Positions 8,756 through 17,942 of a stretch of 64,000 nt of DNA are shown one piece after another (positions within the stretch are counted from its first letter, which is position 1; every line of letters starts with the position of its first letter). Origin of the DNA: Candidatus Fibrimonadaceae bacterium (GTDB taxonomy: Bacteria; Fibrobacterota; Fibrobacteria; Fibrobacterales; Fibrobacteraceae). The stretch lies in assembly GCA_031281275.1 (NCBI GenBank), contig JAITFP010000087.1, forward strand, positions 38,128-102,127. Reading direction: 5' to 3'. The position numbers and the translations under genes are program-made. The notes under the pieces were generated by a model. The model searched no databases and was not told the origin of the DNA. It saw only the letters and a list, made by a program, of their open reading frames with translations.

Positions 8756-11700
8756 GTGGGAAAAAATGAAATACAAAAAGCATTAGAAGAAATTTCTACT
8801 ACTGATCTTACAGAGAAAATAGAATTTCTTTTGAAAGTTATTGGACTTCAATCTTCTAGAAAAACACCACTTCAAAATAAAACTTTCGAAGAATTTTCTT
8901 CTCAATTTATTACAGAAAATTCAACATTTAGAAAAGACAAAGCATTTGTTGAAAATTGGAATTACATTGATTTTATTTTCCAAATTACCAGTGGTGAATT
9001 AGAGTCACAACTAAATTTTTCAAAAAATACTTTCGATAAAAATGAAACTGATGCATATCTTTTCTTTTGTTTAGAATTAAAAGAAAAAAAAACGGAATAT
9101 TCTCGTAGCATTTTAAGTCAGATAACAAGGGAAATTAATAAAATATTTTCAATACCAACATTTGTAATTTTTAAAATAGGAGATAAAATTACATTTTCAA
9201 TTATTAATAGAAGAATAAGTAAACGAGATGAAAGTAAAGATGTTTTAGAAAAAGTAACTCTTATCAAGGATATTAATACAAAAGAACCTCACCGTGCTCA
9301 TATTGATATTTTATTTTATTTATCCATTGAACAACTCAGAACTAAATACGTTATAAATAGTTTTGCAGATTTGCATAATGCTTGGCAGAAGGTACTTGAT
9401 ATAAAAACGCTAAATCGTAGTTTTTATGAAAAATTAGTTGCCAAAATAGATAAAGAGGGGAATATCACCAAAAAAGGTTGGTATTTTAAATGCCTTGAAA
9501 ATATACAAATTGATGATGAACTTAAAGCGCAAGCCGTTATTCGTGTAATAATTCGTTTAATGTTTATGTGGTTTATGAAAGAAAAAAAAATGATTAAACC
9601 TGATTTTTTTACTCGTAAATTTGCTGCTGATTTTTTGAAAAATAAAAATACATATTACAATGCAGTATTGCAAAATATGTTTTTTGCGGTTTTGAACACC
9701 AAAATTTCTGAACGCCGTTTCCTTGAACAAAATGAATATGATATGTTTCAATTTTTTAGATATGAAACATTTTTCAAACAAGGCAAAGCAATTGAATTTA
9801 AGCAATTGACCGATGAAATACCATTTATTAATGGAGGGATTTTCACTTGCCACGACCAACAAATAAAACAAAGCATTAGCGATGATATTATTTTTGAACT
9901 TATTGATTTATTCAACAGTTTTGTGTTCACGGTTGAAGAATCTACACCGGTGGAACAGGATATTGCCCTAGACCCTGAGCTTTTAGGAACGGTTTTTGAG
10001 AATCTGATTGCTTTTTACAATCTTGAAACTCAAAAAAATGCCAGAAAACAAACGGGTAGTTTTTATACACCACGCGAAATAGTTGATTATATGTGTAGCG
10101 AAAGTTTGAAAAAGAGTTTAAAAGCAAAATTCCCAGATTTGCACCTGCAAATTGATAAATTGATAGACAGCGACGAAGATTATTTAAATTTTCCAGATAA
10201 AAATAAAATGCTTGCTGCCATTACCGATTTGAAAATACTTGACCCAGCCTGTGGCTCCGGTGCATTTCCTATGGGTATGTTCAATTTGATGGTACGAACT
10301 GTGGAAAAACTACGAAAGTACAAAACAACCTATGAAAATAAGTTAGATATAATCTCGAATTGCATTTATGGTATTGATATTCAAAATATTGCAATAGAGA
10401 TTAGCAAATTGCGTTTTTTCATTTCGTTGCTTGTAGATTATCAAATACCTGAAAAAGTTGAAGATTTCGATGTTTTACCGAATTTGGAAACCAAGTTTAT
10501 TGTTGCCGATGCGCTTATAAACATAAAGTTACAGGGCGGCGGCTCGCCGTTTTTTAATAGCCAGATTATGTTTGGAATAAGAGATGGATTTGATATTGTG
10601 ATTGGAAACCCGCCATATTTATTTTTGAGTGGAAAAGGTAGCCCAATAAAACAATTAGAAAATGCTAATAAATATGAAGAGGCAAATAAACTAAAATTAT
10701 TATTTAATCTTTATGCAAATCAGTTGCCTAATTCATCTGAGGGGTGCAGAGACTATTACAAATGGTTTATTGACAAGGCTTTTGGATTGGTAAAACCGAA
10801 CGGTATAGTGGCATATATTACTCCTAATACTTATATTGATTTGAAAAATTATAGTGATATAAGAAAAATTCTTTTTACAGAAAATATGACCGATGTTATT
10901 GTTGATTTGGGGTTTGGAATTTTTGAAGAACTCATTGTTCCATCAGCAATTTTTATATCAAAACGAAGTAAATTAAATCAAAAAGATGTATCATATTGCG
11001 ATTTAAAAAATATTGAGCGAAATATTCTAAAAGAAAGGTCTTTATCGCAATTGGTGGAAAGTTACAAAATAAATATATTGATAAAGGAGAACAAAATATT
11101 GTTATATAAGCATCCACTTGCTGAAAAAATATACTCTTCTTGTTCTTTAACTATTAAAAAATTGCTTACTTTATCTGAAGGGGAGCACAATATGATAATT
11201 GATAATAATAAAATGTCTTATAAACCACGGGAAGGTATGATTGCAGCAATTTTAGATGAGGAATTATCTCGTTATGTGCCAGTAAAGATAGTTTATATTC
11301 CACAGAATGATTGTAAAAAATATGATGTTAATTTACATTCAGGAAATAGATTTTTTATACGAAAGACGGGAGATAGCATTATTGTTGCTCCTATAAATAA
11401 TGACAATTTGGTTATTGCTCATCAAAATGTTTATGTTGGTCATAGTAGGTTAAATGAAATGGATTTTCGTTTTTTAATCGGGCTATTAAATTCATCGTTG
11501 CTAACATTTTTATATCAAAATGGAATAAATGGGCAAAAAGGAAGAACTTTAGCGCAATTCCGTATATATTCTTTATATGCGTTGCCTATACCAGATAAAT
11601 TTCCTATTCGCGACAAACAGGAAATTATATCATTGGTCGAAAAAATTATTTCTTTAAAAGAGGAAAATCCAGCAGCCGATACCAAAAAATTTGAGGGAGA

Positions 11701-11788
11701 AATAGATAGGTTGGTTTATGGATTATATGGGCTTAATCCTCCTCCGTCCTCCACCCTGCCTTCTTATCCGCCACCATATCCACCATAG
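8756..11788 (+). CDS. Eco57I-type DNA methyltransferase, probable type IIG restriction-modification protein
   Basis: An N6-adenine methyltransferase core is clear: motif I ILDPACGSGAFP near residues 495-506 and catalytic motif IV IGNPPY near 617-622. The N-terminal 200 residues include a block (YLFFCLELKEKKTEYSR...) with a Glu-x-Lys suggestive of the PD-(D/E)xK nuclease of type IIG enzymes, and the C-terminal part (about 770-990) resembles a target-recognition domain, so one protein may both cut and methylate. The start is a GTG at 8756. The last 18 residues (NPPPSSTLPSYPPPYPP) are an artefactual-looking tail read antisense through the end of comF; the family usually continues past YGL with an acidic helix. 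The gene is more AT-rich than nfeD and comF and was probably acquired. Confidence 0.85.
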   Translation: MGKNEIQKALEEISTTDLTEKIEFLLKVIGLQSSRKTPLQNKTFEEFSSQFITENSTFRKDKAFVENWNYIDFIFQITSGELESQLNFSKNTFDKNETDAYLFFCLELKEKKTEYSRSILSQITREINKIFSIPTFVIFKIGDKITFSIINRRISKRDESKDVLEKVTLIKDINTKEPHRAHIDILFYLSIEQLRTKYVINSFADLHNAWQKVLDIKTLNRSFYEKLVAKIDKEGNITKKGWYFKCLENIQIDDELKAQAVIRVIIRLMFMWFMKEKKMIKPDFFTRKFAADFLKNKNTYYNAVLQNMFFAVLNTKISERRFLEQNEYDMFQFFRYETFFKQGKAIEFKQLTDEIPFINGGIFTCHDQQIKQSISDDIIFELIDLFNSFVFTVEESTPVEQDIALDPELLGTVFENLIAFYNLETQKNARKQTGSFYTPREIVDYMCSESLKKSLKAKFPDLHLQIDKLIDSDEDYLNFPDKNKMLAAITDLKILDPACGSGAFPMGMFNLMVRTVEKLRKYKTTYENKLDIISNCIYGIDIQNIAIEISKLRFFISLLVDYQIPEKVEDFDVLPNLETKFIVADALINIKLQGGGSPFFNSQIMFGIRDGFDIVIGNPPYLFLSGKGSPIKQLENANKYEEANKLKLLFNLYANQLPNSSEGCRDYYKWFIDKAFGLVKPNGIVAYITPNTYIDLKNYSDIRKILFTENMTDVIVDLGFGIFEELIVPSAIFISKRSKLNQKDVSYCDLKNIERNILKERSLSQLVESYKINILIKENKILLYKHPLAEKIYSSCSLTIKKLLTLSEGEHNMIIDNNKMSYKPREGMIAAILDEELSRYVPVKIVYIPQNDCKKYDVNLHSGNRFFIRKTGDSIIVAPINNDNLVIAHQNVYVGHSRLNEMDFRFLIGLLNSSLLTFLYQNGINGQKGRTLAQFRIYSLYALPIPDKFPIRDKQEIISLVEKIISLKEENPAADTKKFEGEIDRLVYGLYGLNPPPSSTLPSYPPPYPP

Positions 11789-12458
11789 CACTTGCCGGCA
11801 ATTCATAGAGCAGGGTGCAGGTCTTTACGTTCTCAAAACCCGCCCTCTTCAAAGCCCTGGCGCAAGAAGCCGTTGTTGCCCCGGTTGTGTAAACATCGTC
11901 CACAACCACTATTTGCGGCGAAATCTGCAAATTTGTGGCTTTTTTAGCCTCAAATGCACCTGCAACGTTCAAAGAACGGGCATTGCTGCCCAGCAATGTT
12001 TGCGAGGGCTTGTAGATACGCCTTTTTAAGACATTTGTCTGCAATTTCCCTCCACAGTGCAGCGCAAGTTCAAGGGCAGCCTGCTCGCATTGGTTGTAGC
12101 CCCTTTCGCGCTTTCGCGCGCTGTGCACAGGCACAGGGACAAAACTCATGTTTTTTCCCCAGCTCTCCAAAATTTGGAGAGCTTCCCCTTTGCGACCAAT
12201 GGAGGAGTTAGCCACCAAATATGAGGCTATTTTTTGCATTCCCTTGTATTTCATAGCCAAAATCAGGCTTCTGGTTAGGGAATTCATGGGGAAAAGGCTT
12301 ATGGCATCCTCTTTGCCGAGCCATATAGGGTGCTGTCCGCAAGCAATTAGCTCTTCCTTGCAGTTATGGCAAAGCCAGGGATCTATTTTTTTGGAGTTCC
12401 CGCAAGCTAGGCAGGAATCGCCAAAAAAGAAAAACGATATGGATTCTCTTATGTTCAT
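11733..12458 (-). CDS. comF: ComF family phosphoribosyltransferase-like competence protein
   Basis: ComF proteins help single-stranded DNA handling in natural transformation. Residues 1-40 contain a zinc-ribbon-like pair (CLACG and CHNC), followed by a PRTase fold with the PRPP loop IVVVDDVYTTGATTASCARAL near residues 180-200 and the conserved RERGYNQ segment. Length 241 aa, normal. Its final 56 bp are overlapped on the other strand by the tail of the methyltransferase gene. A ComEA-like and a ComM protein elsewhere in the window fit a competence role. Confidence 0.9.
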   Translation of the reverse strand: MNIRESISFFFFGDSCLACGNSKKIDPWLCHNCKEELIACGQHPIWLGKEDAISLFPMNSLTRSLILAMKYKGMQKIASYLVANSSIGRKGEALQILESWGKNMSFVPVPVHSARKRERGYNQCEQAALELALHCGGKLQTNVLKRRIYKPSQTLLGSNARSLNVAGAFEAKKATNLQISPQIVVVDDVYTTGATTASCARALKRAGFENVKTCTLLYELPASAMVDMVADKKAGWRTEED

Positions 12459-12533
12459 ACTTGTTAGACGTAACTTTTGGCAAAAAAAATCCTGAAAAGT
12501 GAATTTTTTTTATTTTTTTTCATTTTTCTTGAT

Positions 12534-14180
12534 TTATTTCATTAATTCGCGTGCATGAGCCAAAACTGCGGGGGAATTTTCGTCTCCGAGCATTCTGGCA
12601 ATCTCGGAAATTCGTGCTTTTTCGCTCAGAGGTTCTACGGTTGTGTACGTGCGTTCCTTGGTTTCTATCTTTTTTACGCAAAATTGACCGCTTGCTTGTG
12701 CCGCTACTTGGTGCAAGTGCGTTATTGTAAGTACTTGGTGGTATTTACCAAGCTCACGCAGGCATTCTCCAACTTTATGGGCTGTTTCGCCGCTAATTCC
12801 GCTATCCACCTCGTCAAAAACCAAAAGGGGGATTTTATCTCTTTCTGCCATTGCGCATTTAAAGGAGAGCAAAACGCGGGATAGTTCGCCGCCGCTGGCG
12901 GCTTGCTTCAATGGCTTGGAACCCTCGCCCTTGTTTGGGGCAAGCCAAAATTCACCTTGCTCCGCACCGAAGGCGTTCAGGTTTTCCAACTGCGTGAAGC
13001 GTGTGGAGAATATGGCTGTTGGCATTGCTAGGGTGTGCAAAAGCTCTTCAACTTCTGCATCCAGTTTTTTTGCGCCTGAATTTCTCTTTTTTGAAAGTTC
13101 AGTGGCGTTTTTCTCAAATTCAAGCCTAAGTTTGGAGGATTTTTTTTGCAATTCAGCTATATCGGAATCTGAATTTTCTAGGCTTTCCAGTTCCTGCTTT
13201 CTCTTTTCACGCAAATCTATTAAGCCGTTCAAATCTGTGTGGTATTTGCGTTTCAATTTTTGTATTAGGGCAATTCTCGCATTTGCGTTTTCTATTTGCG
13301 CTGGGCTGTAATTCTCCGGTTTGCTCGCTTTTTTCAGTTCTTGGCTCAAAACTTTAAGACCCTCTTCTGCTGTTATTGCCGCATCTGGTTTTGGGGCATC
13401 GCTGCATTTGCCTTGAAATTTTTGCAATCTATATACCAGTTCGCTCAAACGCTCCAAAATGCCGCCTTCGCTTATGAGCAAATCTAAACATTCATTTGAG
13501 ATTTTTCTTTTGAATTCGGAACTTGCTGAGCTTTGCACAATGCTTTCACATTCTTCTTCTTCGTTTGGTTTTAAGTTTGCGCTTGTGAGTTCTTTTAACT
13601 GAAACTGCAAAAAATCTTTTTGTTGCGCTATGGATTCCGCATTTTTTTGGCATTCCTCTATTTTTTTATTCACCTCGTTCCACTTTTCAAAAGATTCCTT
13701 GCATCTTTGCAAAAGCTCTTCGTTTCCGCAATAGGCATCTATGAATTTTTGCTGTGCTCTAATATCTTTTAGCAAAGTTTGCTCGCTTTGCCCGTGCATT
13801 TGCACAAGTTTTTCGCCGAGTTCTTGCAAGTCGCGGGTGCTTGAGATAACACCATTTATGCGGGCTTTGCTTTTTCCGTTTTGAAAAATTTCACGCTGAA
13901 TTTCAAGCTCACCGTCTTCAAAATCTATTTCCCTTTCTTGCAAAAATTCTTTTGCATCGTTTAATTTTTCAATGTTGAAAAGCCCTTTTAAAACTGCACA
14001 TTCCTCGCCATTTCTAATTTGCTCTGAGCTTGCTTTTGCTCCGCACAAAAGTTTTAAGGCACTTAAAAACACGGATTTTCCCGCACCCGTTTCGCCTGTT
14101 ATAGCCCAGAATCCGTTTGAAAAAGAGATTTCTGCGTTTGCTATTAAGGCTAAATTTTTAATGGTTATCTGTTTCAGCAT
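12534..14180 (-). CDS. recN: DNA repair protein RecN
   Basis: SMC-like ATPase acting early in double-strand break repair. Walker A is GETGAGKS near residues 29-36. The ABC signature region GGELSRVLLSFK and Walker B PLLVFDEVDSGISGETA are near 440-480, and a coiled-coil arm fills about 150-370. Length 548 aa, normal. The ATG at 14180 lies inside the end of the upstream lipoprotein gene (23-bp overlap), which implies co-transcription from the lipoprotein promoter. No internal defect is seen. Confidence 0.96.
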   Translation of the reverse strand: MLKQITIKNLALIANAEISFSNGFWAITGETGAGKSVFLSALKLLCGAKASSEQIRNGEECAVLKGLFNIEKLNDAKEFLQEREIDFEDGELEIQREIFQNGKSKARINGVISSTRDLQELGEKLVQMHGQSEQTLLKDIRAQQKFIDAYCGNEELLQRCKESFEKWNEVNKKIEECQKNAESIAQQKDFLQFQLKELTSANLKPNEEEECESIVQSSASSEFKRKISNECLDLLISEGGILERLSELVYRLQKFQGKCSDAPKPDAAITAEEGLKVLSQELKKASKPENYSPAQIENANARIALIQKLKRKYHTDLNGLIDLREKRKQELESLENSDSDIAELQKKSSKLRLEFEKNATELSKKRNSGAKKLDAEVEELLHTLAMPTAIFSTRFTQLENLNAFGAEQGEFWLAPNKGEGSKPLKQAASGGELSRVLLSFKCAMAERDKIPLLVFDEVDSGISGETAHKVGECLRELGKYHQVLTITHLHQVAAQASGQFCVKKIETKERTYTTVEPLSEKARISEIARMLGDENSPAVLAHARELMK

Positions 14181-15240
14181 ACCAAAGCCTTAGCTTTGCA
14201 CCTTCAAAAGCTGTGTTGAAATTATAGCTTGAATAAGCGGGTCTAATGTTAGAAAAAGAAAGAGATTTTGGATTTATCGTTGGATTTCCAAGCCTTAACG
14301 TTAAGCTAAAGGTATTTGGTACATAGTTGCGCAGTTTTTTAGTGACTTGGAGTTTTAAAGTATCGCCTTCCCAAAATACAAGATTTGAATGACCATTCTT
14401 TTCTACAAAATCTGTGTCTATCCTATACTCTTCGTTAAACACAAGCACTGGCACCGCACGTCCAAGCTCGCTTCCCGTGGTATCGCTTGATTTGGGCAAA
14501 ACCAATTGTGCAAAGACAACTGTTTTGTTAGCTTTTATTTTATTTTTTCCAACTTCAAAAACAACATCAAGAGATTCTCTAACTCCGCCGTGCAAACATA
14601 AATCTCCGCACGATTCTACGTGCGTTTTTTGCGCAACGCGCAATAAGCCAGATATATCGGAAATTGCGGGCGCGGCAATGCGCAAAATCGCGTTATTTGT
14701 GAGCAACTTTATGCCAACAAACAACCTAAGGGTATCGGCTTTAAGTTCCCGAAATTTTGTTGGCAGAAGAACGCTAAATGAATCAATGCTTATATCTGCG
14801 GAATCTGTGAATGGTTTTTGGAATTTAAGCCAAGTGGTATCGTGTACTGTTTCTGTTTCTTTTGACCAATAAAATCTAGCTTGTATGTTTTTATGTTCAT
14901 CTGGAATATTGCCTTCATAAAAATTAGCATAAAAAACGCTATCTGGTTTCAAATTCCAAACGGAATCGAGCTTGCCCACAGTTCTCAAACCAAAATAAAG
15001 AATTTGCTCCACATTATTCGCATTTCCAAGCACGGCAAAAGAGCTAACCATAGATGTAGATGTAGAGGTATCACGCCCTAACTTGGAATTCTTTAAAGAA
15101 ATTTCAATTTCTATGGAATCCTTGCCATAAGAGGTTGCAATACCTTGGTTATCAAACCATTCTTTCACGGTTGCAGAATTATCAGATGAACACGCTGCAA
15201 AAAGAGCGCACAAAAGCAGAATTATGAGAAAGCGAAGCAT
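14158..15240 (-). CDS. Predicted lipoprotein of unknown function
   Basis: The start at 15240 gives MLRFLIILLLCALFAACSSDN, a lipoprotein signal peptide with lipobox LFAAC; an upstream in-frame ATG at 15285 would cross the hisD promoter. The mature part (about 340 aa) is beta-strand-like, without recognised catalytic motifs, and contains two close cysteines (ESCGDLCLHGG). I do not recognise a family. It is divergent from hisD (43 bp between starts), with a TATATT on its strand ending 9 nt before the ATG. It overlaps recN and so probably shares its transcript, although no functional link is evident. Confidence 0.8.
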   Translation of the reverse strand: MLRFLIILLLCALFAACSSDNSATVKEWFDNQGIATSYGKDSIEIEISLKNSKLGRDTSTSTSMVSSFAVLGNANNVEQILYFGLRTVGKLDSVWNLKPDSVFYANFYEGNIPDEHKNIQARFYWSKETETVHDTTWLKFQKPFTDSADISIDSFSVLLPTKFRELKADTLRLFVGIKLLTNNAILRIAAPAISDISGLLRVAQKTHVESCGDLCLHGGVRESLDVVFEVGKNKIKANKTVVFAQLVLPKSSDTTGSELGRAVPVLVFNEEYRIDTDFVEKNGHSNLVFWEGDTLKLQVTKKLRNYVPNTFSLTLRLGNPTINPKSLSFSNIRPAYSSYNFNTAFEGAKLRLWYAETDNH

Positions 15241-15283
15241 TGTAGATGGAATATAGAAAAACGCACTTACTATATTTCCATAC
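15241..15283. promoter_or_regulatory. Bidirectional leaderless-type promoter between the lipoprotein gene and hisD
   Basis: On the minus strand TATATT (15250-15255) ends 9 nt before the lipoprotein ATG at 15240. On the plus strand TATATT (15271-15276) ends 7 nt before the hisD ATG at 15284. The two elements face apart within 43 bp. Neither gene has a Shine-Dalgarno site. Confidence 0.5.
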
Positions 15284-16561
15284 ATGCAAATTCCAATAAT
15301 AAAAGCAAATCAAAATTCTCCCGAAGTTTTGAGAATATGTTCTCGCTCTGCTGCGCAGAGCATCGAAATTGAAAAACTCGTCAGAGAAATTCTTTTCAAT
15401 GTCAAGGAAAAAGGGACCCAGGCAGCGGTTCTTTATGCTAAGAAATATGATGGGTTGAAGAAAAATGATTTGAGGATTAGCGAAGCGGAAATAAAAAAAG
15501 CTGTTGCTAAAATTGATTCGGATTTGAAGAATGCGTTAAAGCAAGCCATTGAAAATGTAAAGATTTTTCATCAAAAACAAACGGAAAAATCTTGGACTTT
15601 TAAAGGCAAAGACGGAGAGGTTTTGGGGCAAAAAATTAGACCGCTTAAAAGAGTAGGATTGTATGTACCTGGTGGTGCAGGAGTTTATCCGAGTACGCTC
15701 ATTATGAATGCGGTGCCAGCTTTGGTTGCAGGGGTAAAGGAGCTTGTGGTGGTGAGTCCCATAAAAGAGAGCTTGCACAGCTCGGTTGCTTATGTGCTTT
15801 TGGAACTTGGAATAAAAGAGGTTTATCACATTGGCGGAGCGCAAGCCATTGGCTTGCTGGCTTATGGCGCAAAAGGCATAGCTCCTGTTGACAAAATTGT
15901 TGGTCCCGGCAATGTATTTGCCGCCTTTGCAAAAAAAGAGGTTTTTGGAACTGTGGATATAGATATGATAGCCGGACCCTCCGAGATTGCGGTTTTGGCA
16001 GATTCCACGGCAAACCCTAAGTGGGTAGCAGCAGATATGCTTTCGCAGGCAGAGCACGGGTCTGGTTTTGAGGCTTCTGTTTGCGTAACCGATTCTTTGG
16101 CTTTTGCGAAAAAGCTAGCCGCCTGCATAGCGGAGCAGGTGAATTCAAGCCCCAAAAAAGATATTCTAGAAAAATCGCTTTCCGCTTATGGGCGAATTTT
16201 TTTGGCTAAGAATATGAATGAGGCTGTGAGCATTGTGAATAAAATTGCACCGGAGCATTTAGAGATAGTGGCTAAGAACCAAGACGATTTGGAAAAAATG
16301 GTAGAAAATGCAGGAGCTATATTCATAGGCTCTTATTCTTCCGAACCAGTTGGAGATTATTTTGCTGGACCTAATCACGTTTTGCCAACAAATGGCACAG
16401 CTAGGTTTGCAAGCCCGCTTGGGGTTTATGATTTTTTGAAGAGGACTAGCATTATAAGGTATAGCAAAAAGGCTTTGGAGAAAAATGGGGCAAATATAGC
16501 TAAAATTGCGGATTCTGAGGGTTTTTATCACCATAAAAGGGCAATTGTGGTGCGTTTGTAA
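15284..16561 (+). CDS. hisD: Histidinol dehydrogenase
   Basis: Catalyses the last two oxidations of histidine biosynthesis (L-histidinol to L-histidine, NAD-dependent, zinc enzyme). Conserved blocks are visible: LYVPGGAGVYPSTLIM, VDKIVGPGNVF, the signature IDMIAGPSEIAVLAD, the zinc-site region LSQAEHG, APEHLEI and FAGPNHVLPT. Length 425 aa, normal. It stands alone: no other his gene lies in the window. The start codon is very close to the -10-like element. Confidence 0.97.
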   Translation: MQIPIIKANQNSPEVLRICSRSAAQSIEIEKLVREILFNVKEKGTQAAVLYAKKYDGLKKNDLRISEAEIKKAVAKIDSDLKNALKQAIENVKIFHQKQTEKSWTFKGKDGEVLGQKIRPLKRVGLYVPGGAGVYPSTLIMNAVPALVAGVKELVVVSPIKESLHSSVAYVLLELGIKEVYHIGGAQAIGLLAYGAKGIAPVDKIVGPGNVFAAFAKKEVFGTVDIDMIAGPSEIAVLADSTANPKWVAADMLSQAEHGSGFEASVCVTDSLAFAKKLAACIAEQVNSSPKKDILEKSLSAYGRIFLAKNMNEAVSIVNKIAPEHLEIVAKNQDDLEKMVENAGAIFIGSYSSEPVGDYFAGPNHVLPTNGTARFASPLGVYDFLKRTSIIRYSKKALEKNGANIAKIADSEGFYHHKRAIVVRL

Positions 16562-16591
16562 AAAAAATGTCTATTTTTTGTAAAAATTTTC

Positions 16592-16624
16592 TATATTTTT
16601 AGGTGAAAGTTAAATTAATGGAGG
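16592..16624 (+). promoter_or_regulatory. Promoter and RBS of the secreted-protein gene
   Basis: TATATT at 16592-16597 follows a TTTTC run. GGAGG at 16620-16624 is 5 nt before the ATG at 16630 and decides that start over the ATGs at 16603 and 16618. Confidence 0.5.
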
Positions 16625-16629
16625 CTCAG

Positions 16630-17829
16630 ATGAGGAAACTTAAAATTTTGGCTGTGGCGGGTTTAGCCAGTGCAGCTTTTTCTGCAGGCAATCTTTGGGA
16701 TTTCGCCACTTTGCTTGATGCAACTAACTGTGGTACATTTTGCGGACAAGTGCATACACCAGGTGCAGTATATTGCTGGTCACAAGTTACACCAAGTGCT
16801 ACAAATGGCTGGGGCAGACCTTGTTTTGATGGAACCGGCGGCTGGTGGTTTGGTTATGCAGATGAAGGCGGAACGGTAAAAGATGCTAGTTCTAGCAATA
16901 ACGTATTCGTACCAAAAGGGCAAGGGGGATGTGAAACCGATCTAAAGCCAACCGAAGCGATTGGTACTATTGTTATTGAGAAATACATAGAACCCGGAAA
17001 GCAGAATGTGGACTGGATAGAAAAGACGGTGGCTGGTGCCACAACTGGAACAGCCGGTAAGCATTATTTGGTTAAAGGCTATGGATTAGGTGCGGGAACA
17101 GATGGTTTGGACGTAACCTTTTCAAACCCAGGTGGAACCGATGAAAAACCTAGCGTGTCTGCTATTGGCTTTAATTGGCGTGGAAAAGAAGAGTGTGAGA
17201 GAACGGACTATGAAGGTTCTTACATAGAAAACATTGGTGGTGCTGGAGCAGGTCTTTGCATAGTTTACAAAGCAGATAAAGCAGGCGTTGATGTTGAACT
17301 TGGCTGGAACGAATCATTATATGAATATAATACTTGGATAGCGAAATTACCTGCTGCCTCCAGCTGGAAGACGGTTAATATAAAATGGGAATCCTTTGGG
17401 CTTTCCTACGAAACTGGTGAACCGACTGAGCCTAGAGAGACTGCTCTTACAAAAGCAGAAGCTTTGAAATTTGCCCTTAAAACCAAGACTGCAGCAGCAG
17501 AAACAATTCACTTCCAGTTGAAGGAAGTCGGTTGGCATGGTTCTTGCAGCGGAGATGCAGAAGAACTTCCGCCATACCAAGGTGGTGGCGGCGATCCCAG
17601 TCCTATTGTCGGTGGCAAAGTTGCTTCTGCTTATAATTTCAATTTGAATGGTCGCACTCTTTCTGCAAACTTTGCTGGCACTGTTCAGGTTGTAAGTTTG
17701 CAGGGCAAGGTAGTAGCACAAAAAACACTTGCCAAAGACGAGCGTTTGAACCTTTCAAACTTGCCTGTGGGCGTTTATATGGTTCGTTCCGAGAGTCGCG
17801 GAATTGTGCAGAAAATTATGTTGAAATAA
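16630..17829 (+). CDS. Secreted protein with C-terminal sorting-type domain, probably carbohydrate-active
   Basis: The start at 16630 gives a signal peptide (MRKLKILAVAGLASAAFSAG). The mature region is rich in Trp, Gly and Cys and resembles the beta-sandwich modules that accompany Fibrobacter cellulases, but no catalytic motif is recognised. A short Gly/Pro linker (about residues 315-325) leads to a C-terminal domain ending NLPVGVYMVRSESRGIVQKIML, of the kind used for secretion or surface sorting in Fibrobacter and Bacteroidota. It lies directly upstream of the GH5 gene, separated by a strong terminator. It may be a non-catalytic cellulose-binding protein (inference). Confidence 0.7.
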   Translation: MRKLKILAVAGLASAAFSAGNLWDFATLLDATNCGTFCGQVHTPGAVYCWSQVTPSATNGWGRPCFDGTGGWWFGYADEGGTVKDASSSNNVFVPKGQGGCETDLKPTEAIGTIVIEKYIEPGKQNVDWIEKTVAGATTGTAGKHYLVKGYGLGAGTDGLDVTFSNPGGTDEKPSVSAIGFNWRGKEECERTDYEGSYIENIGGAGAGLCIVYKADKAGVDVELGWNESLYEYNTWIAKLPAASSWKTVNIKWESFGLSYETGEPTEPRETALTKAEALKFALKTKTAAAETIHFQLKEVGWHGSCSGDAEELPPYQGGGGDPSPIVGGKVASAYNFNLNGRTLSANFAGTVQVVSLQGKVVAQKTLAKDERLNLSNLPVGVYMVRSESRGIVQKIMLK

Positions 17830-17853
17830 TCTATTTTTCACTTTTACAAGCCT

Positions 17854-17877
17854 AAGCCCTCGCAAGAGGGCTTTTTT
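17854..17877 (+). terminator. Rho-independent terminator
   Basis: Perfect 8-bp stem AAGCCCTC/GAGGGCTT (17854-17861 with 17866-17873) with a GCAA tetraloop, followed by a T run. It lies 24 bp after the stop of the secreted-protein gene and is the clearest intrinsic terminator in the window. Confidence 0.93.
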
Positions 17878-17930
17878 ATTGCAAAATATCACAGAAAAGC
17901 GAAAAAATGTTTTTTTGGAAAAAAATTATG

Positions 17931-17942
17931 TATATTATATAT
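17931..17942 (+). promoter_or_regulatory. Leaderless-type promoter of the GH5 gene
   Basis: TATATT at 17931-17936 ends 6 nt before the ATG at 17943. This favours that start, which also begins the signal peptide, over the ATG at 17907. Confidence 0.45.
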
